A DNA stretch of 64,000 nt from Rotaria socialis. Its lineage: Eukaryota > Rotifera > Eurotatoria > Philodinida > Philodinidae. Both the position numbers and the translations under genes were made by a program. How positions within the stretch are numbered: position 1 is the first letter of the stretch; every line of letters starts with the position of its first letter. This document shows positions 12,215 to 25,347 of the stretch, in pieces. Below the pieces are notes generated by a model that was given only the letters and a program-made list of their open reading frames with translations, searched no databases and was not told where the DNA came from. The stretch spans positions 50,123-114,122 of the forward strand of contig CAJNYU010004473.1 of NCBI GenBank assembly GCA_905331475.1, in the 5' to 3' direction.

Positions 12215-14301
12215 TCAATATTAATAAATTATTAGTTTGATTCAAGATAAATCATTGAGGTTTACTATAGAAGAGTAATATCGCTCATCAACGATTAGAC
12301 ATAACAGAGGTTAAAGTCACGTCGACTTTGACCGAAGATTAAGAATTTTTACAGAAGAAAAACTTCGCGAGTGTCAAAAAGATCGCGATTAAGAATTTTT
12401 GGCCAGTTTATCGACTGATATCGCTGGAAAAGCAGTCGAGTCGAATCAACAATATTATTTTCGTCGCTCTTGCTAACATGAGTCAAGTAAAAAAGAAAAA
12501 CTACGGATCTATTGCTCTATCATCGACTTACTAAAATGATTGATTTTCTTCGACACCTACGCTTAAGATAAGTTTGACACTGTGAGCTATTTATATTTAT
12601 AATAATCAATTATGTAAAAAAAATATTTCACTCTCTAGACGACAGTGTCGTTCTATCTATCGTTCGATATTACTGACAAGTATAAAATAATATCAGTGAG
12701 CCGTTGATAAGTACTCTGAAGTTTTTTTTTCCATTTGTCAAAAGAAGTAAAACCATCCATCCACATCTTATTTCTTGTCGTCGTCGATTAAGACACATTT
12801 ATCAAAAGACCTAATTAATAATTGACTGAAATCTTTCTCTTCTCAGTTAGTTCGACTATCTCATGAGGGCTTCATTGCTTTTTCTTGCTGCCATTGTCAC
12901 ACATTATCCATTGAATAATTTCAGAAAAAAAGGTTCTCTTGAGATATTTTTTTTTTTTACGAATGAGAATATTGTATTTCAGCTGAGTCGAAGTTTTGCC
13001 TCATTATCAGTTTCAGTCTAACCAACGACGCTGAAAACTATGAAATGGAAAAATGCGAGACACATTTTTCTCTTTATAGAACAAAATGATACTTTATGCA
13101 CGATTGACTGCTTCAAAGACAATAATTCCCCATCGATCACTATTCCATTTGTGCGTGTCTTGACACGAGTGAATCATACAAGTAGACATAAATACATGAT
13201 ACGTCTCTGTAGTAATCTCAGTCGTAGACAATTCTTTTGTATTTTGAGTTTCATTCGACACAATCGCCAATAGTTGCCATTTTTATTTCTCGAAAAGTAA
13301 AAATAAACGAAACAAAGTAGGATAATATAATCTTATTTTCCTCATGATTACCATTTAATCAGAGAGAATGAACCTTTTTTTTTTATCTACAAAGCATGTT
13401 GTCTATATATCATTTTGATATAGATCTATAAGGTCCAATTTTCCTCGGATTTATGTACTAAATATTGACTAACTATGATTGCTTTCTTTGTCGCTTCTTT
13501 TTTTTCTTTTCTTTTTCCAGAGAAATGTTATATCTATAGCGACCAACTGACAACTGTTCTGCATCATAGTCTTTTTCATGTTGATTTTGACATCATTGAT
13601 CTATAATTTACTTGACTAGTCCAACCAATAGATCTATACTACATTGCATATAGATACAATTGTGTTCTGTTCATTCTCTATTATGAATAGTTTAGATTCG
13701 TATAGAAAATAAAACAGAAGTATTTATGAAATTTTTCTGTTTATTTGCAATCACTTGGAGTAATATAATACTAAAGGTAAATGTGTAGGAGATGTTTTAT
13801 AGATGCTAGAATGTACACGCTTTGAGATTGGCAAGCGATTTTGATTGCTATTATTGTGATCACGAAAGGTTATCTGTAAAGAATAAGAAAAGAAAGTAGA
13901 GAAACAAAGAAGCAAAAAATGAATACGCTTTCATTGAGTAAATATAGCTTTACGGATACTAGACGTATTCATAAGTGATATTTACAGTTTCATAGTCTTT
14001 TTTATTATTTTGATTTCGTAATTGATAGTATAATATTTGCATTTCTTTAGTTAGGTTTGATTTTTTCTTCTTCTTCTTTTATTGAATTGAAATATTGATT
14101 ATTTCTTTTATCAAAAGAAAAGTTTTCTTCTAATATATATATATATTAGGAATTCTATCACTGTTGTACGTTCGGTTCGTAGTAATGATTGTCATCCGCT
14201 TATTTCCTTTTTTTTCTTTGTCTCTTTTTTCATCTTGAATAATCGGAGATAATGTTGTGTTTTTCGCCACGATGTGACTTACAATATGAAGACTTTCATT
14301 C
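12215..14301. other. Intergenic stretch with a small unsupported ORF
   Basis: AT-rich. A 77-codon open frame at 13040-13273 has an ATG but no recognisable domain, no splice support and no compositional contrast to its flanks, so I do not call it a gene. Confidence 0.35.
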
Positions 14302-14303
14302 TA

Positions 14304-14656
14304 ACCCCCGCCCCACCCCCTCACACATAATAAAAGACCCCGGGTCTTCTATTATGTTCCAGCGTAAAAATTTTCCCGGGGGTCTTGTATTAAGAACCCA
14401 TTTTTTTCTAATATTTAATTTAAAAGGTTTTCCAGAAAACTAAAGTGATTTTCAGGGTTTTAAAGGTGTCATTATAATTGTGAACACTTTCTCTTAATAT
14501 TTCCAGTTTGAAATGCTAAGAATCAGGCATATTTTGATGGTAAAACACTAATTAAAGTTCGTAATTAGCAAAAAATTAATTAATTAAAGGGGAGTCTTCT
14601 ATCATGTTGGACAAACTTTTTCTTCAGGAGGATCTTCTATAAGGGGAGGAGGGGGT
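14304..14656. mobile_element. MITE with C-rich ends, TA-flanked
   Basis: Left end ACCCCCGCCCCACCCCCT and right end AGGGGAGGAGGGGGT are inverted, each flanked by TA (14302-14303, 14657-14658). The phrase gtcttctattatgttcca near the left end recurs as gtcttctatcatgttgga near the right. 353 bp and non-coding. The TA duplication suggests Tc1/mariner mobilisation. Confidence 0.6.
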
Positions 14657-14659
14657 TAA

Positions 14660-17600
14660 TATATATTGTATATTCTAGTTTTCATTGTTAGGAATGTATT
14701 TTGTCATGACGAAGAATTGCCGGATTTTGTTTCCATTTTTTATTAAAAATTAGTACTCTTATCTCTATAGATAAATATTGAAAGTAGTTTTTCAAGAGTA
14801 CGACCGATCCGATCAATTAGGAAAATAATTGTTATATAAACGATCGTAGTCTATTCTTAGCTATGATCAGCGTTTTGACTTAAGTGTCATCTCATTTCTC
14901 CTTGGGAGTCATGAAGTTTTTTCTTCTTCTAACACTTGTAGCTATTCTATCTTTTGTTTTTCTTCAAGCATTAAGTTTTAATCGTTTTTTGACTGACTAT
15001 TTATATCTTTCTCATAATTTTCTTCTTCTTTTTCTTCGTAGTCGAGGATGAACCGCATGAGTTTCTTCGCATAGCAATATCAAATAGATTAAATATAACA
15101 AGAAGAAGAAGAAAGGAGAGGAAGAAGCGGAGGAATAATTGAACCTAGGAGAATAGTTATTTACTATTGCAAGATGCTACTCAACGAAAATCGAACTGTG
15201 TATAGTAATAAAATTAAGTATGCATGGAACCCGATCTTCTTTTTCCTTCTTCAAGCTGTTTGATAATATAAATATGAGAAGTGTTTCCGAAAAGGAAACA
15301 GAAAACAGCATTGTTGCTATTACTTATAGTCAGAGTATCACAAAATGCTGTTCAGAATATTTTTATAAAATGCAAAAATAGTTAAATGTAAAATGCTGTC
15401 AATAAATGTCTACTCGATGTTTTTTGTTGCACTATGTAATCGCCTTTCATAGCCTATCTGGATTAAGGCGAAAAAGTAATTTGTATTATCGATATAGATT
15501 CTTATATAAATTAAAGTAAACAAAAAGCTAGAGACTTAATTTAATTTAATTTTTCTCAATAGAAAATCTGCTTCGGTAGTTAGCCGGCCGTCTTTTCTTA
15601 TGCCGTTCTACACGAATCTATAGTGGAAACAAGAAGGAAATTACATACAAATAAAGTTATCATGCAGGTAACGAATCATAAATTAGCTATGACTTCTCCT
15701 TTGAATCCTGTTAATTATGCTCTTGTTATTATTTGTAATTAAGAACTACCGGATATTTAATATACTGTACACAATAACTAGTATATGACAGTCAAGTGGA
15801 AAATAGTTGGCACGCATAGGCCTAGAAATAGATGTTAGTTACGTAGAGAAGAAAAATATTCATTTCTTGCCCTAATAAAATTATCTTTCTTGTTGCACTG
15901 TTGTTATGGGATAGTATTTGTTTGAAGCATCAAGCAACACTTTCAACACTTAGCTAATTTACTAGCTAGGAGCATCTTGCTCTCGCATGCTAATTGCATA
16001 ATATCAATAGTCAAATTCTTTCCCCTCCCCCTCCCCCTTCTTCTTCTTCTTCTTCTTCTTCTGGTGGGAACATTGACGAAAAGACTTCATAGTAAGTCAA
16101 TGGTCTAAATACTCTTGTTATTGATCTCCTATTAGCATTTAATAAGATCAATCGATTATCACTATCATCGCTTGACATCTATAGAGAATATGTATGCTAT
16201 GCATAGAATACATCCTATTCAAGTAGTTCTTTTCGTGGTTTGGCATTACAAAAGAATTTTTTCTTTTTAAAATATGTATACCTTTATTATTTATCGTCTT
16301 AGTAATTATTTAGATTTATTATTATAAATCTATTTGTCAAGTCCTAGCAAAAAACAATTGTATATGTATATGTTTTTTGCTTAGATTTTATCATGTAATA
16401 CGAATCTGGAAAGCTAGAGTAGTTTTGGTTTCAAGATGACCAATTTCAAAACGCTAGAAAAATAGCTGGATATCAGCAAGGATCTGTCGATAAGGAAGAG
16501 AGATATAGAAACACCAAGAAAGAAAGTATAAGAGCTATTTCAACAGAAAAGGAAAAAGATGGAAAAAAGAAAGAGGTTGCATTCGAATACAAAATACTTT
16601 TCTCCTGGCGTGGTGCATTAGCATTGCTTGATGCTCGATTTAGATCCGAGGACATCATTTTTGTTATCTACATTTACTAGAATTATATACATTTTCTATT
16701 TTTAGATAATTATCATTAGAGTCGATCAGGTTTGCATTATTTGGTAAGCTATTATTGTGTGGAATGTAAACATTTTTCTATCATCAAGCCTTGTCGCATT
16801 TGTATATTTTTCTCATGATTTATTACGTCTGGCGATAGCACATTGAAATTGTAAGAAGATAATCGTGTGTGTTGGTTTCTAAAATTGACCAAAGAAAAAA
16901 CTAGATTAACTATGATTGAAATATTTCATATGAAAATATTCGACGTATTTTTTTTACATAGATTTACCTCGTTTTATTTGTTGTTTCTTTAATATACTAT
17001 AGTGTATTATCTATTTCCTTTTCTTTGCTTCTACCAGCATGTGTTGTCAATTCTCTTAAGAACCGTTCAATCGATGCACGCTATGTCTGATGAAATTTAC
17101 TAGATGTTATTACTAATAGTGGTGTATCTTGCTAGAGAATGGATCATGCAATCCATTATACGCTTCAATAGGCAATACTATTTTCCCTCACTAAAAGAAA
17201 GCAAAAACAAATGAGCTTTTCAATTATTGTGGAAGTATGCTAGAACCTTGATTATATGTAGAGCATCTGTTAATTAAGATCAAATATCCCGACAAAATAT
17301 GGCATTCCGACTTTTCACATTTTTGGTTTTCTTGTAAATTAACAAGCGCATAGATTGGCAAAGAGAAAAATTAGTTATCTATACTAATTACAGTTTTCAT
17401 TTTTTGACTTTTATATACGATGATTAATTATATCAATACATAATTAGATATTCCAAGCTAGTTGCCATTCCTAGAAAATTGCATTAACTAAGTAAAACCA
17501 TAATGTTTTCATTGATGAACGAGTTGAATAGAAAAACGGTTTTTTTTTCTTTCATAATTTTGAACTTGTAAAAATATTTAACACTCTATTCTTTATACTT

Positions 17601-18840
17601 TTGATTTAGGCTCGAAGCCGATTTTCATAATGAACGATTGAATTTATTAGCATAATTGTTATTCCACATTGCCTGTCATTAGTTAGCATTCGCCCTTTTC
17701 TTTTCTACTCTCGCCTACTCTCCGTTTGATTTCCATTTATTCAATAGATTCTCTCTTTCTTAGACACTTACGATCTATAATAATGTCATAGATTTCTGTT
17801 TGTTTCAGCCTCCGATAAGATGAAGAACAACGAAGGCTTTTGTTCGGTTAAAATCCAACAAAAAACACGACCGCTCGCCTTTTCTCCTTACTATGCTTAT
17901 TGCAATCGTTTTAGAGTTGTACCACATAGTGAGAATATGCACTCATCACAGTACTTCATAATGAAGATGGTGATGACAACGAAAACAATTAATTTTGTTA
18001 ATGTTCCGCTTTCTAATCACATTAGTAAGCGACAACAACTAAGATAAAACTTTATGCATTCTCCGCCTTTCCCTTTCAGTTGTATATTTTCTTCTTCTTT
18101 TGACTGAAGAAAGAAAGACTTGTATCGATTTATCACTAAGAACATCGATATTACTATTATCATCTATTGTCACTGTAGAATATTTAAAACAAAACAAAAA
18201 GAACGGAGTATCTGTACATATCCATGAAAAACAAATATAAAATCATTGTTCAAAATGTGTGAGTAATTTCCTGTTGTAAGATAGATAGAAGCATATTGAA
18301 TCGTGATATCATATTTATTATATTCGTATGTTCTAATTTCATATCCGGTGGTTGCAAGAACAAAAACAAATTTAGGAGTGTATGACCTAAAATAGATTGC
18401 TATTCAAATCTGATACACGAGAAATGCATAGCTATGTAAAAATAAGTATAAAGGAGAACATCGGTTTTTTTTGTATCTAAGTATAGTAGTGTCACGATAA
18501 AAATAAGACATCATTCAAATTTACATAATTGAGTGTTAAACAAACTAGATTAAAGGAGTATTAGTCGAAGAGAAAATATGCATTTCTGAATGAATTACTA
18601 CAAACAATCTCGGTATTTTTCATTATTTGGTTAATGATGAAACATAAATGTATGTTGTTGTTATTTATTTTTGTTTTCATATCGAAAATATGATTATAAC
18701 TGTTAAAATCTGCTGTTTAAACGCATTAGAGAAATTCTATTAGAGATATGATATAGTTTGTCATTTTCGAATTTATTATCATTGATAGCAGGAAGTATTC
18801 AGTCGATGTAATCATACTTTTAAATATAGAACTCATAGAC
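14660..18840. other. Gene-free stretch with microsatellites
   Basis: AT-rich. It contains a pyrimidine tract cccctccccctccccc followed by (ttc)n at about 16021-16061, and ttc-rich (about 15020) and aag-rich (about 15100) tracts facing each other. A 75-codon open frame (17820-18047) has no recognisable domain. Nothing else supported. Confidence 0.4.
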
Positions 18841-18849
18841 TGTTTAGGC

Positions 18850-19071
18850 CAGTGTTTTATCCAGCGGGAGGGCAAGGGACATTTTGTCCTCTCGAGGAAA
18901 ATGAAATAAATAATTAACTTTTATATAGCGTACAAAACACAGATGTTTCGAACGCATCAGTATGATAGACTCGATATTATTCATGGTTGTTAGCCCCCTT
19001 ACAACACTTTTGTCTGCCCTCTCGACAGCCGAATTCGCCCTCCCGGAGCGAAAAATCTATATAAAATACTG
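18850..19071. mobile_element. hAT-like MITE with 7/8-matching target duplication
   Basis: Ends CAGTGTTTTAT and ATAAAATACTG are inverted repeats of hAT type. The flanking octamers gtttaggc (18842-18849) and gtttagac (19072-19079) differ at one base, as expected for an aged 8-bp duplication. Internal GGGAGGGC (18865-18872) and its inverse GCCCTCCC (19037-19044) add further dyad symmetry. 222 bp, non-coding. Confidence 0.6.
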
Positions 19072-19189
19072 GTTTAGACAAGGGTCAACAGCTCTTTTTT
19101 ACGGTAAATATCCTGTCATTTATATTTTAATTGATCGAAACTTTGCCAATAGAACAAACATAGTCAAGATCATAATGGAAGACTTTTAA

Positions 19190-19426
19190 GCAAGGGGGAA
19201 AAAGCGATTTATGAGTTTCATGATTTTTCTGAGTTTAGCTGATTTAAAACGAGTTTGAGAAAACGAAAAATTTGCTAAACTAACTAAAAACTATTCCAAA
19301 TCATAAATTATTACTGAAGATCATTCAAAGGCACCGAAACTCACGCAAACTCATTCCAATACAGTTAATTTATATTGATTGTAAGTTGAGTTTTACTGTG
19401 ATTTAAATCAGCTTTTCCCCCCTTGC
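19190..19426. mobile_element. MITE with GCAAGGGGG ends
   Basis: Ends GCAAGGGGGAAAAAGC and GCTTTTCCCCCCTTGC are inverted. Both sides carry ttttaa (19184-19189, 19427-19432), an apparent target duplication containing TTAA, which would be compatible with piggyBac-like insertion. The interior repeats gagttt/aaactc in inverted orientation. 237 bp. It lies about 110 bp from the previous MITE. Confidence 0.6.
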
Positions 19427-19432
19427 TTTTAA

Positions 19433-20450
19433 GACTAAATGATGGATAATAGATAGTTACGAAAATGAAATGAGTATAATTTAAGTTAACTTGACAGCGA
19501 TACAGAAAATTTATTCATTTACAAAACGAGATGGTTTCTAACAGCAATCGAGCTTATTTTCTGTATTGTATTAAATTAAGAAACTACTACCAATAGTTTT
19601 TATTTAAAACGATCAGAATGAACTAAAACATTTCGATTTTCTTGGTACGAATCGATTCGAAGGTAAGTCCGAATATGATATTGTGATTGCCTAATTCGTT
19701 AACGGCGATTCCTGAACAATCTGCAATAGTCGCATAGGTAAGTTGCATGTATCGATTGAGAAAAAGAAACTCTAATTATCACTAGAAGTCACCTCTCAAC
19801 ATTAGAAGACAAAATATTTTAGTTAGAATAAAACAAAGCCATCTTATCTGATATCATCCTTTAAATAACTACGCAGAAAATATCATTGTAGGCCCACTTA
19901 AACTTCATCCTACTGATTATTTTCATAATTTTTCATTATAATACTGTTATCTCTTCATACGGCAGATCTTTTGATGAATTCTTGTTGACATAAAACTTAA
20001 TAGAAAGATTATCGTGTTTTTATTTTTAATATATCTAATCGGATAGATTTTATCATTACGGTAACAGAGAGATAGAGAGCGTGTTTATACATATCATGGA
20101 GCAATATTACTTAAGCACATCACGAGTCAATTATTTGATAAAGACAATTTATACAATATTTTATTCATTAACAAGATAATGGGATGCAAGGATAGTTATG
20201 TATTCCAGATAAAGAAATAATTGATGAGAGACAAAGATATTTTTATTCTATTTTTTTAAAGAAAAAGTGATAAAAGCTGTTAGCGCAACTCCTTTGGGAT
20301 TAAAATGTGAAACACGATGTAAGTGTTAATTCTGACCAGAAAAACAAATTATTCTATATTTTTCTGAGCTGTTTCTTTCATTATACTTTAATGCATCACC
20401 TACAAGTGAAAAATGCAAGTAGATCATAAATTTGCTGATATAGTAGCATT
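19433..20450. other. Intergenic, no feature seen
   Basis: AT-rich sequence without a supported exon, repeat or RNA gene. Confidence 0.4.
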
Positions 20451-20451
20451 A

Positions 20452-21004
20452 TGTGTTCCTTGCCCGTACGAAGACGGCCACTACTATTCATCAAAGTATA
20501 TCATAAGTGCTCTGGGACGACAGCAACGTCACTGATCTTGTTTTGATGTTTGTTATATCATGCATGTTTATTTCTCCTCTGTGTTGTTCTCTCTTATTGC
20601 TTATTGTCGCGCTTGCTGTTTTCAACGTCGGCACCTTTTTCGTTTTTTTCGCGCTTAGACTCAGAGAAATGAGATATATAATTACTCTCTTTTTCTCTTA
20701 AAGTTTCTTAGACGCTTCTTGATATATCTCTCTTCACTGAGATGTACTAATTCTTCTTTTTCTTCTCTGGCTACTACTGATCAATTACATATTACCTTGT
20801 TCTTTTCAACTTGATTGTTCTTTACAATCAATCTAACTCGATTGCTCCTTACAATCGTTCGAACTCATGTCAGCTATTTGCTTGTGAAGTTCTTCTTATT
20901 CTCAACTATTTCTGTTCATTGAATAAACAATTGGATCTTCATCCAATATTCAATACTATTTAATTTTCATTGTTGTCATTCTGCCACAACCAATACTGTG
21001 ACAT
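20452..21004 (+). mobile_element. Possible solo LTR or LTR-retrotransposon fragment
   Basis: This block is less AT-rich and pyrimidine-rich. It begins tgtgttcc, contains a TATA-like gatatataat (about 20672) and an aataaa (about 20920) in promoter-then-polyA order, and ends with ...tgtgaca followed by tctggcatt, which resembles the start of a primer-binding site. No gag-pol frame follows and no second LTR is seen. The call is based on layout alone. Confidence 0.3.
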
Positions 21005-22357
21005 CTGGCATTATTATTAGTTGCGTCTCTTATCCTCATCAAGGCGTTACATGCTCCTCTCTATCCACTCTGAATTTGCTAACCCGTTTGTGATGGTTCC
21101 AACGCCTATCTGTTAGGATCTGTTATAGGCAGTTAACTAATTATGCCGTATTTAGCTAATTCATCAATTAAAATATATGTGGAAGGAATCCAACTGTGTA
21201 TCCTAAACATTGCTTTCCGTGCGACTTCGACAAAGCATCTCTGCAACGCTCTGTGGTGGACAAATCACCTCGTTGTAATGATCTGCGATGTGCAAAACTT
21301 ACCCATCACAGGCCGTTACCGGCAGATGATCACCTGTCGGGAACGGTCTATGGGGGGAGATGAATGCAAAATTTCTACCCTAAACACTTCAACACTCCTT
21401 TGAGGTCGTGTTTCACAAAATATTATTGTCAAATTTTTATGATAGTCTAAATAACATTGATTCATCTAACACTTCAAAATTATTAGAAAAGAAAGGTCAG
21501 TGAAAGAACATTTGATATATAGGGTTTTCGGTGTCTCTTTGAATGTCCCTTTTTTCTAGAGATCTTTTTTTTATATTTTGTAAGTACTTGAATGATATTA
21601 TAGACTACATAGTATCTGACGGTTATTATTACGCATTCTTTCGATTAGATATGAAGCCATATTTTTGAGGAAAGCGACATTTTCTTCAGCAGAATGATTG
21701 ATATTCAAATAAATATTCTATCATTGATATATCTATCATCTGATCAAATTCATTCATTCAGAAATTTTTAAAGAATATATTTGCCTATATAAGAACGCAG
21801 TTGATGAAGCAAAAAACAGAAGTTTAAAACTAAACTAAAGACAAATGTTTTTCTTTAAAAATAATTTTGAAAGTAAATTTTGCGTAAAGTTAAGTTTTTC
21901 TTTTGTTACGTGAAATTTTTTGGTAGAATACAACTTTTTTGTTTGTTTGTTAGAGATGGTTTTTCTTATGAGTAGATATTTATGATATTGGAAAAAGCAC
22001 CGCAGCTAGTTTGAATATTATTCTCGACATAATTTTCATATCACGACTAGAATGAATGTCAAATACATTAATTATCTCATTAGTGACCATTCGGATAATA
22101 CTGAAAACATAGCGCCACAATTATCGCTATAGACGGTAATATCATATACCGAAACTCTTTCAAGCTATTGTTTATTTTATAGACAACATATGACGTCAAA
22201 CAGCATCCGACGGTTCTATCTATTATTTTATTTCCCACCAGATCGTCAATAGTAAATTCTGCTAACTTTAAAACTAAGCTAGAAATATACAATAACATTA
22301 TCTTTTATATTCTTTTTAGATATGTAATATTCTAATTTTACCATAGTTTTATTCTCC
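21005..22357. other. Stretch between the LTR-like block and the GPCR gene
   Basis: The first 400 bp keep the less AT-rich character of the LTR-like block and contain an 86-codon frame (21143-21403) without a recognisable domain, possibly retroelement debris. The remainder is AT-rich 5' flank of the GPCR gene. Confidence 0.35.
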
Positions 22358-23596
22358 ATGAATGCTCCTGTAAGATTACCGTCGGCAGTTTCATCTCTCG
22401 ATCATAATTTAACATTACCATTATTAAATCATTCATCAATTTATCCAACGGAACCAATTAATAATTGTAGTGTTGCATTACAATATAGCATTGTTGAGCA
22501 AATTATTTATCTCTATTTAATGTCACCATTATGTGTTATTGGCCTTATATTAAACGTAATTAATTTAATTATATTTTCTGATCGTTCATTTAAAAATTTA
22601 ACATTTAAATATTTACGTCTTATTGCGTTTGTCGATTGTATAACAAGCACACTAGTATTTATCTATTGCGTTACAAATTATACTCGGCCACGTACCTTCA
22701 ATGATAAATACTTTCGTGTATGGTACTTAGTTAATGTCTATTTTCCATTAGCTAATATCACAGCTGGATGTAATGTTTTGCTAACAATAACCGTAACTAT
22801 TGAGAGACTTGTCAGCATACGTTGGCCTATGTCAAAACAAAAACTGTTTAGCCAAAATAATGTGTTACTGACATTGATCATATGTTTTTTATTTCCGATC
22901 GTTGCTAATTCAGTTAATTTTCTTGTTTACAAAGTTGGTGAATGTAATAATCTTGATGGAACAAAGATAGCACGTACAGAAGCGTATAAATATTTTGGTA
23001 TATTCAAAGAAATTCTATTACGTTTTATTCCAATATGTATACTTGTATGTTCAAATTGTCTTTTATTGTCGACTGTACATGCAGCTAATAAAAAATTTAT
23101 ACCATCGAAAAATGCTCGACAATCTGCAACGGAAGCATCGATAACGGTATCACTTCAACCATTGTCAAATGGTTTGGATACAAAACCAATTAATAAATAT
23201 ATATCTGAATCTCAATCACAAACTGATACACGTTCACCAATACTACCGGAGTCAACAACAAATGGAGACGAACGAAAAACATCTGTACCAGTCGCATCAA
23301 AAACGAAAATGCAAATAAGAAAGCAACAACAAGAAAAACAATTAACTATAATGCTCGTTTGGATATCGACACTTTATTTATGTGGACAAATTCCAATGTT
23401 ATTTGCCTATCCAAATTTCGTTTTTAAAGACACAAATAAACCAGCGTATAAACATTATGCATTAGTTGTTAATCTGCTTGAACTAGTAACGTATTTGGCA
23501 AATTTTTGTATTTATATTAAATTTACAACACAATTTCGACAAGTTTTTCGCACTAAAGTCAAACAACTGTTTTTTTGTTTTTTCAAAACTGCCTAA
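22358..23596 (+). CDS. Class A (rhodopsin-like) G-protein-coupled receptor, neuropeptide-receptor type
   Basis: Single exon, 412 aa. The extracellular N-terminus carries N-glycosylation sequons at about residues 17 (NLT), 24 (NHS) and 36 (NCS). Seven hydrophobic segments follow: TM1 about 50-73 with the conserved Asn (GLILNVINL), TM2 from about 85, and TM3 ending in TIERLVSIRWP, where E149-R150 take the place of the DRY motif. A long basic, Ser/Thr-rich third intracellular loop (about 240-330) precedes TM6, and TM7 has LANFCIYI in place of NPxxY. The short tail has cysteines suited to palmitoylation. This pattern fits the FMRFamide/peptide-receptor-like GPCRs common in lophotrochozoans; the ligand cannot be read from sequence. 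The start is the first ATG of the frame and gives a sensible ectodomain. It would act at the plasma membrane through G proteins. Confidence 0.85.
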   Translation: MNAPVRLPSAVSSLDHNLTLPLLNHSSIYPTEPINNCSVALQYSIVEQIIYLYLMSPLCVIGLILNVINLIIFSDRSFKNLTFKYLRLIAFVDCITSTLVFIYCVTNYTRPRTFNDKYFRVWYLVNVYFPLANITAGCNVLLTITVTIERLVSIRWPMSKQKLFSQNNVLLTLIICFLFPIVANSVNFLVYKVGECNNLDGTKIARTEAYKYFGIFKEILLRFIPICILVCSNCLLLSTVHAANKKFIPSKNARQSATEASITVSLQPLSNGLDTKPINKYISESQSQTDTRSPILPESTTNGDERKTSVPVASKTKMQIRKQQQEKQLTIMLVWISTLYLCGQIPMLFAYPNFVFKDTNKPAYKHYALVVNLLELVTYLANFCIYIKFTTQFRQVFRTKVKQLFFCFFKTA

Positions 23597-25347
23597 CTGA
23601 AAACTACAACGTTATATTGATATGTATTTTTTCTTTGTTTTAATGTCTCTCATATCTTTTTCTTTCTTGTTCTTAATCTATACATATATATTTTTCTTCA
23701 ACTTGTTATAGTATTTTATTTAAGAAGAGAAAATATTAAACATTTAAAATAAAACTGCATGGAAATTCGAGATTCACTCGATTGTAAAATGCGTTGGAAA
23801 ACTGTGGATGTTTCATTGTTATCTATGTCAATCAACAGATCGAAGTGGGAAAAAACCTATAGAGAGACTCCTGTGAAAACTTTGCTACGAAGAATATTGA
23901 CAGCTACAGATTTTGATTCTAATCGATGCGTGTGATTGGTTTTTGTATTTTCATTCTAATATGCCATCAATTATCAGCTGTCGTAGTTATAGGTAGAGAA
24001 ATTGGCGGCTAACTTTTGTTACTGTCATCATTTTTATTATCTCGAATTGACACACGCCTCTGTTGTAAAAAGAAAAATAGTTTATTGCGAATGGATCCGG
24101 TCTTGTTGCTGCTTCTATTCTAGGATAGATATATTGTAATAGAGTGTCTTTGATATTGTTCGTATAAATCGGCTATTTTCATTGATGTATTTTTATGTAG
24201 ACACGAATGGAAAGGCTTGAGAGTTGCACAGGAAACTATTAGAAGTCAATGAAAGAAACATCTTTCTGTAGAATCTCTCTACAGCAATAAATTGAGAGTA
24301 CAAACGCTGCTTTTCAGGATGCACATAAATATCAACTCGATTCAAACTTGATTTATTTATTCCAGGGTTTACTTCGTAATTACAGGATAATTCTTTTTTT
24401 TTCTCGGATGCTATTTATGTGCAAACGATAGACGATCTGTGCAATTGTTCCTATGTTTAAAAAAATATTCAATTAAAACCCAATTTGAAGATCAACTTGG
24501 TACAGAATGAAAAAAATTGTTGTGCATATCGAAAATGAAAGAAAGAGTACAAACTTGTGAGATATTCCATAAAACTACTACGTCACCACTGAAACAAGTA
24601 CTATGTTTCTTTTTATTCTAAATGTTTAATGTATTCTAGGGTAAATATAAACTCGTACCTAAAAATATAGCAATTCATATCTAATTTATTAAATAACATT
24701 ACTTAGCAACACAAAGTTATATACAATTAATTATTAAAGTCATAGAAAAAAGTCTCGAGGGTGATGAGGAGTGTGGATGTGGGTATGGGTGTTCTTATTT
24801 CTCTTTACACCTATACTCCACCCAAGACATTTTTTAAACTAACTTTTTTCTTATCACTTATCGTCATTCTCAGCTCACATATGCTCTTGCAATTAATTTA
24901 TAAGGACTTATCAATTATTGATTACGTTCAAATTAATTAGATAAGTCGATAAATTCATTAATAGTCATTTGTTAAAAGTGATAATATATTGAATTAAAAG
25001 ACAGAACATTTTTTAATTCAGATATTTAATTGATTTAAAAGATGTTGAATTACAAAATTACATTAAACAACTTTTTTTTAAAGGTATCCTTTCACTAGAA
25101 TAGATACTACTGTATTAAGTTAGGCAATATTGATATAATTTAGATATGGATTGCTATATTTTTAGATATTGCATTAAATGCATGCCATTTATTTTCTCTG
25201 AAGTACACAATTGAAAGAATATGATAAGACGTATAGGATGAATCATAAAAAAAAGTCATTTAGCCCTTATCAACTCGAAAAATAATTCGTTTGTTATCGA
25301 ACGAGCAAACAAAAGACTCGTGTTTGAATCATATTATATATTTTAGA
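23597..25347. other. Intergenic stretch between GPCR and B-box gene
   Basis: AT-rich. A possible polyadenylation signal (aataaaac) for the GPCR gene lies at about 23747. The tatattttag immediately before 25348 looks like a 3' splice site, so the last part may be a 5'-UTR intron of the next gene. Nothing else supported. Confidence 0.4.

Noticed and set aside
13040..13273. 77-codon open frame as a gene
   Set aside because: No recognisable motif, no clear splice partners, and composition like its flanks.
17820..18047. 75-codon open frame as a gene
   Set aside because: No domain, signal or splice support; its length is expected by chance in a 4-kb gene-free stretch.
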